Source: Bacteroidota bacterium (GTDB taxonomy: Bacteria > Bacteroidota > Bacteroidia > Chitinophagales > LD1). From it: 7,851 nt of DNA. A model generated the notes under the pieces. That model did no database searches. It was not told where the DNA came from and saw only the letters and a program-made list of their open reading frames with translations. Every line of letters starts with the position of its first letter. The stretch's first letter is position 1. This document shows, one piece after another, positions 5,486 to 7,851 of this stretch. The DNA is taken from contig JAFDYP010000499.1 of the NCBI GenBank assembly GCA_018267355.1, positions 1 through 7,851 of the forward strand. Direction: 5' to 3'. Made by a program: the position numbers and the translations under genes.

Positions 5486-6655
5486 ATGTTTTACGAATTT
5501 CTACAGCCGCTGGACCGGGAGAAGGTCTTTGGCGATACTACCTGGCGCACGGCACAGCTCGGCAGCAGCATAGACTTTTATGAAGGCAAGACGATGGACA
5601 TAGATGGCTATGACCTTGCCATCCTCTCTGTGTCTGAGAACCGCGGCCATGCAGCAAACCGTGGCGTGGAAGACGGTCATGTCAATATTCGTCGGGAGCT
5701 ATACCGCCTCTACACACCGGTAGCTGAGAAGCCGGTACGCATCGTAGACCTCGGTGAGATCAAGACCGGCGCTACTTTGAAAGATACTTACTTTGGCCTC
5801 GCAGCGGTGATGCTGCAGCTACTCACATCAAAGGTCATACCGATCATCATAGGTGGCACACATGACATGACATTTGGTCAGTACCTCGGCTACCAGGAGC
5901 TGTACACGCTGATCAATATGGTGATCATAGATGAGCGTATAGACATGGAGGAGCCTAATGGCGAAATGGATGCATCGAGCTATCTCATGCCTATCCTGTC
6001 TCATAGCCCTAACTATCTCTTCAACTACTCCCATCTCGGCTACCAGACCTATCTGAATGACCCCAAGACCGTAGACATGCTCGAGTCGCTGAACTTTGAC
6101 TGCCTGCGCCTGGGTATGGTGCGTCAGCATATCAGTGAGGTAGAGCCGATCCTGCGTGATGCAGACATGCTCAGCATAGACATCAGCTCGATCCGTATGG
6201 CAGATGCGCCGGGCCATGTGAGCGCCTCGCCAAATGGCTTTAATGGAGAAGAGCTCTGCCAGATCACGCGCTATGCCGGGCTGAGTGACAAGCTCACCTC
6301 TATCAGCATCTCAGAATACAACCCTCACTACGACAATCATGGCCAGACGGCGCAGCTCATTGGCCAGATGCTCTGGTACTTTGTAGAAGGGTACTACAGC
6401 CGCAAGGGAGACATGCCTGCCAATATGGACCAGTTCCTGAAGTTCACTGTCAAGTTTGAGCAGTATGATCATGAGCTCATCTTCTGGAAGAGCAAGGTGA
6501 CCGAGCGCTGGTGGATGGAGCTACCGTATGGTGACCGTAAGAAGTATGCGCGCCACCAGATGGTGCCCTGCTCCTACTCAGACTACGAGATGGCCTGCAA
6601 GGATGAACTGCCCGACCGCTGGATGAAGGTCTATAACAAGCTGATGGACGCGTAG
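5486..6655 (+). CDS. Arginase/formimidoylglutamase-fold protein with incomplete metal site
   Basis: A 389 aa member of the ureohydrolase superfamily, the long form I associate with Bacteroidota. Enzymes of this fold hydrolyse arginine, agmatine or formimidoylglutamate using two Mn ions. The fold signatures run in order: IIGGTHD (121-127), VIIDERID (146-153), LSIDISSIRMADAPG (229-243) and SISEYNP (274-280). Mapped onto arginase, ligand H101 corresponds to H126, D124 to D149, D128 to D153 and D232 to D232, and catalytic-site E277 to E277. The ligands H126 and D234 are replaced by R151 and S234. The replaced pair belongs only to the MnB site, and the MnA set is complete. A C-terminal extension after about residue 305, rich in aromatic and charged residues, is not part of the standard fold. 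The reaction is uncertain: mononuclear enzyme, altered chemistry, or non-catalytic. No histidine-degradation genes are adjacent. Expression is probably independent, given the 220-base repeat-filled spacer before it. Confidence 0.88.
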   Translation: MFYEFLQPLDREKVFGDTTWRTAQLGSSIDFYEGKTMDIDGYDLAILSVSENRGHAANRGVEDGHVNIRRELYRLYTPVAEKPVRIVDLGEIKTGATLKDTYFGLAAVMLQLLTSKVIPIIIGGTHDMTFGQYLGYQELYTLINMVIIDERIDMEEPNGEMDASSYLMPILSHSPNYLFNYSHLGYQTYLNDPKTVDMLESLNFDCLRLGMVRQHISEVEPILRDADMLSIDISSIRMADAPGHVSASPNGFNGEELCQITRYAGLSDKLTSISISEYNPHYDNHGQTAQLIGQMLWYFVEGYYSRKGDMPANMDQFLKFTVKFEQYDHELIFWKSKVTERWWMELPYGDRKKYARHQMVPCSYSDYEMACKDELPDRWMKVYNKLMDA

Positions 6656-6658
6656 CCA

Positions 6659-6686
6659 GGACGACGGACCACAGACGACGGACACG
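6659..6686 (+). repeat. Heptad tract 3 (GGACGAC-like, 4 units)
   Basis: Three bases after the ureohydrolase-like stop codon (TAG, 6653-6655) come GGACGAC, GGACCAC, AGACGAC and GGACACG; the last is off by a small shift. The GGAC core and position beside the stop match heptad tract 1 after the sigma gene. The spacing stays at seven bases while the last three positions vary, which is not what simple slippage of an identical unit would leave. Confidence 0.6.
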
Positions 6687-6766
6687 GGCCCAAGGCAAGT
6701 TTTTCGACTATAGAGATATAGTGATAGTGCGGGTTTGGCGTGCTCGGCCTGATCCATGCAATTGTC

Positions 6767-6786
6767 CTAACGATTGTTAGTTTTTT
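6767..6786 (+). terminator. Weak intrinsic terminator downstream of the ureohydrolase-like gene
   Basis: Stem CTAAC (6767-6771) with GTTAG (6776-6780), loop GATT, followed by six T residues (6781-6786). The stem is only 5 bp and AT-leaning, so efficiency would be low, but the T-run is the best on the + strand here. It lies about 110 bases after the preceding stop. Confidence 0.42.
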
Positions 6787-6981
6787 GTGTTTCGATCTGA
6801 GCTTCAATGTTTTTCATAAGGGTGGTCATAGCACCCCTATCTAACCCGCTGATACTGATCGGGTATCGGGAGGCCTTGCTGTCATTGGTTTTTGTGGGTA
6901 AATATGCCGATGCTACTATTTTTATATGTGGCTAATATTTGCTTTATTTGTAGTCTATTTTAAACGTAAAATCTACAACCT

Positions 6982-7578
6982 ATGGCTGCTGAAAATGGCA
7001 ACAAATACGCCGAGCGATGGACGTATGAAAAAACGATCGCTGCACTGAATGAGGTGCATACCTATGCACTAAACTATGAATGCCTCTACCTGGGGCACGC
7101 GTTAAACCAGGCCGGACTCTACAATGATCTCTGGGCCTACTGGCGGCGCAAATGGCGCAGCGATGCGCGCATCATCACGCTGATGAAGCGTATCCTCCAG
7201 CTCTTTGAAGTACGTCTCTTTCAGAATACTGCGCTGGGCAAGATACCCGCACGGGTAGGGCTTTTTGCGCTGACGCATCACTACCAGTGGGGGCGGGAAT
7301 ATGACACGCCGGAGGAGCAACAACAGCAGCGCACAGAGCAGGACCGCCGCATGGAAGAGGAGCGCCGGGAGGATATGGAGGCACCGGCAGACGAGCTGGC
7401 TGCCTCAGAGGCGCGCCGTGCCCAGCAGGCCAAACTGCTGAAGGAGTTTAATGAGCGGAAGGTAGCGCAGTATAACGTGAGGCACCCGGAGGCGCAGCTC
7501 ACCATGCCTATGAGCTGGCATTTGGGTTCGCCGCCTGAGGGGCAGAGGCGGTGCTCTTTGATAGCGGGTTTTTCTTGA
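6982..7578 (+). CDS. Orphan phage terminase small subunit (gp3-like) homologue
   Basis: A 198 aa protein. Residues 8-107 have the pattern I associate with DNA-packaging protein gp3-like small terminase subunits: KYAERWTYEKT, then CLYLGHALNQAGLYNDLWAY (34-53), a basic helix around 54-72 (WRRKWRSDARIITLMKRI), LFEVRLF (74-80) and a final FALTHHYQWGREY segment (95-107). Such proteins recognise phage DNA and recruit the large terminase ATPase. Residues 108-165 are highly charged and Glu/Arg/Gln-rich, a likely coiled coil. The last 20 or so residues (LGSPPEGQRRCSLIAGFS) look like repeat-derived or read-through sequence, so the C-terminus may be altered. No large terminase, portal or other phage gene follows in the remaining 273 bases, so it is a relic or a domesticated gene. 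It is GC-rich, like the host genes. Family assignment is by pattern memory and is moderately secure. Confidence 0.7.
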   Translation: MAAENGNKYAERWTYEKTIAALNEVHTYALNYECLYLGHALNQAGLYNDLWAYWRRKWRSDARIITLMKRILQLFEVRLFQNTALGKIPARVGLFALTHHYQWGREYDTPEEQQQQRTEQDRRMEEERREDMEAPADELAASEARRAQQAKLLKEFNERKVAQYNVRHPEAQLTMPMSWHLGSPPEGQRRCSLIAGFS

Positions 7579-7586
7579 GATTGTAG

Positions 7587-7630
7587 CACCTCTCCCAAAC
7601 CCTGTCCGAAGGAGAGGGCTTTAACAGCCC
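7587..7630 (-). repeat. Variant of the dispersed hairpin repeat, inverted
   Basis: Nine bases after the terminase-like stop. Read on the minus strand, it shares CCCTCTCC, a loop ending TTCGG, CAGGG and a GAGAGGTG-like end with copies A and B, but the middle section between the stem and the GAGGT tail is missing. A short second stem GGGCT (7616-7620) with AGCCC (7626-7630) sits at one end. It appears to be a shorter subfamily of the same repeat, or a relative of it. Confidence 0.5.
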
Positions 7631-7700
7631 AATACATTTATCGAGAAGTGCGGTGTCAAAAGTTTTTTACCTCAGAGGCGGAGGGAATGCATTTATCTTA

Positions 7701-7732
7701 TGCGAAGACGCGAATCTGCGAAGAATAGAAGA
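7701..7732. repeat. 8-base-period microrepeat (TGCGAAGA)
   Basis: Four consecutive 8-base units: TGCGAAGA, CGCGAATC, TGCGAAGA, ATAGAAGA. The first and third are identical. It lies in the non-coding stretch after the terminase-like gene, together with a TGCATTTATC-like repeat (7633-7641 and 7688-7697). This looks like debris of a dispersed repeat, comparable in style to the 9-base units at 5351-5377. Confidence 0.45.
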
Positions 7733-7734
7733 GC

Positions 7735-7851
7735 TTAGGGCAAAGTATGAAGCAAGATTTGATTGTTTCTGTGCGATGCTAATATTCCTTTTATATGTTT
7801 AATCATACTACTCATATAAATCAAACAAATCATAGACTTCATTTCTTCATC
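7735..7851 (-). CDS. Possible 3' end of a minus-strand gene entering from the right edge
   Basis: On the minus strand the frame is open from the right edge for 38 codons to a TAA at 7735-7737, reading DEEMKSMICLIYMSS at the start and NNQILLHTLP at the end. The stretch is AT-rich, unlike the middle of the window. The length is too short to recognise a family, and an open frame of this size can arise by chance; the other two minus frames stop within a few codons of the edge. Offered as a candidate partial gene only. Confidence 0.22.
   Translation of the reverse strand, partial: DEEMKSMICLIYMSSMIKHIKGILASHRNNQILLHTLP

Larger units (their letters stand above)
6656..6981. other. 326-base spacer: heptad tract, weak terminator, possible promoter
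   Basis: No credible ORF is present. It holds the heptad tract just after the stop, a small stem CTATA-GAGA-TATAG (6708-6721), a weak terminator near 6767-6786, and a stem GGGTG/CACCC (6820-6824 with 6832-6836). Composition becomes AT-rich from about 6900. Candidate -7 elements before the next gene are TTTATTTG (6943-6950) and AATATTTG (6934-6941), each one base off TAnnTTTG. A palindrome ATTTTA-AACG-TAAAAT (6957-6972) lies 9 bases before the next ATG and could be an operator. All regulatory readings here are tentative. Confidence 0.4.

Noticed and set aside
5828..6217. Minus-strand 129-codon open frame inside the ureohydrolase-like gene
   Set aside because: Antisense to the conserved metal-site segment, with no start-region signals or recognisable motif.
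7281..7637. Minus-strand 118-codon Ser/Arg/Cys-rich open frame antisense to the terminase-like gene
   Set aside because: Its composition (long Ser and Cys runs) mirrors the Gln/Glu-rich codons of the sense gene and it has no coding hallmarks.
7790..7820. Hairpin TTTATATG/CATATAAA as a terminator or operator near the right edge
   Set aside because: An 8-bp all-weak stem with a 15-base loop in AT-rich DNA is likely by chance, and no T-run follows it.

Overview
The window looks like a chromosomal stretch from a member of the Bacteroidota, perhaps near Chitinophagaceae; the family is a guess. The evidence is a short (288 aa) RpoD-type sigma factor with no long N-terminal region, the tsaE-alanine dehydrogenase pairing, a ~390 aa ureohydrolase-fold protein of the Bacteroidota type, weak Shine-Dalgarno signals, and one plausible TTTG-N19-TAnnTTTG-like promoter. 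No rRNA, tRNA, CRISPR array or transposase is visible. All genes supported here with reasonable confidence lie on the + strand.

Layout. (1) 1-1680: an AT-rich gene, open to the left edge, for an unrecognised protein with a PD-(D/E)XK nuclease signature. Its composition differs sharply from what follows, so it looks acquired. (2) 1741-2142: a FlK-like hotdog thioesterase with its own candidate promoter. (3) 2143-2435: a spacer made almost entirely of palindromic repeats. (4) 2436-3302: a sigma-70 factor, followed by a 7-bp-period tract and a clear intrinsic terminator. (5) 3532-5265: tsaE and an alanine dehydrogenase-family gene, separated by a hairpin and heptad array that begin inside tsaE. 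(6) 5266-5485: another repeat-rich spacer. (7) 5486-6655: an arginase/formimidoylglutamase-fold protein that has lost the ligands specific to one of the two metals. (8) 6656-6981: a spacer with a heptad tract and a weak terminator. (9) 6982-7578: an orphan gp3-like phage terminase small subunit homologue. (10) 7579-7851: repeat debris and a possible minus-strand gene end at an AT-rich right edge.

How it fits together. The centre is housekeeping: transcription (sigma factor), tRNA t6A modification (TsaE), and amino-acid nitrogen metabolism (alanine dehydrogenase-like and ureohydrolase-like proteins). The edges are accessory: a possible nuclease on the left and a phage-packaging relic on the right. 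The most unusual feature is the intergenic DNA. Three genes are followed at or just beyond the stop codon by short tracts with a 7-bp period. A 53-bp hairpin repeat occurs as direct copies on both sides of the sigma gene, one ending two bases before the tsaE ATG. Three spacers hold degenerate foldback elements. I see no complete multi-gene defence system; the best candidate for something undescribed is the left-edge nuclease-like gene, whose partners would lie outside the window.
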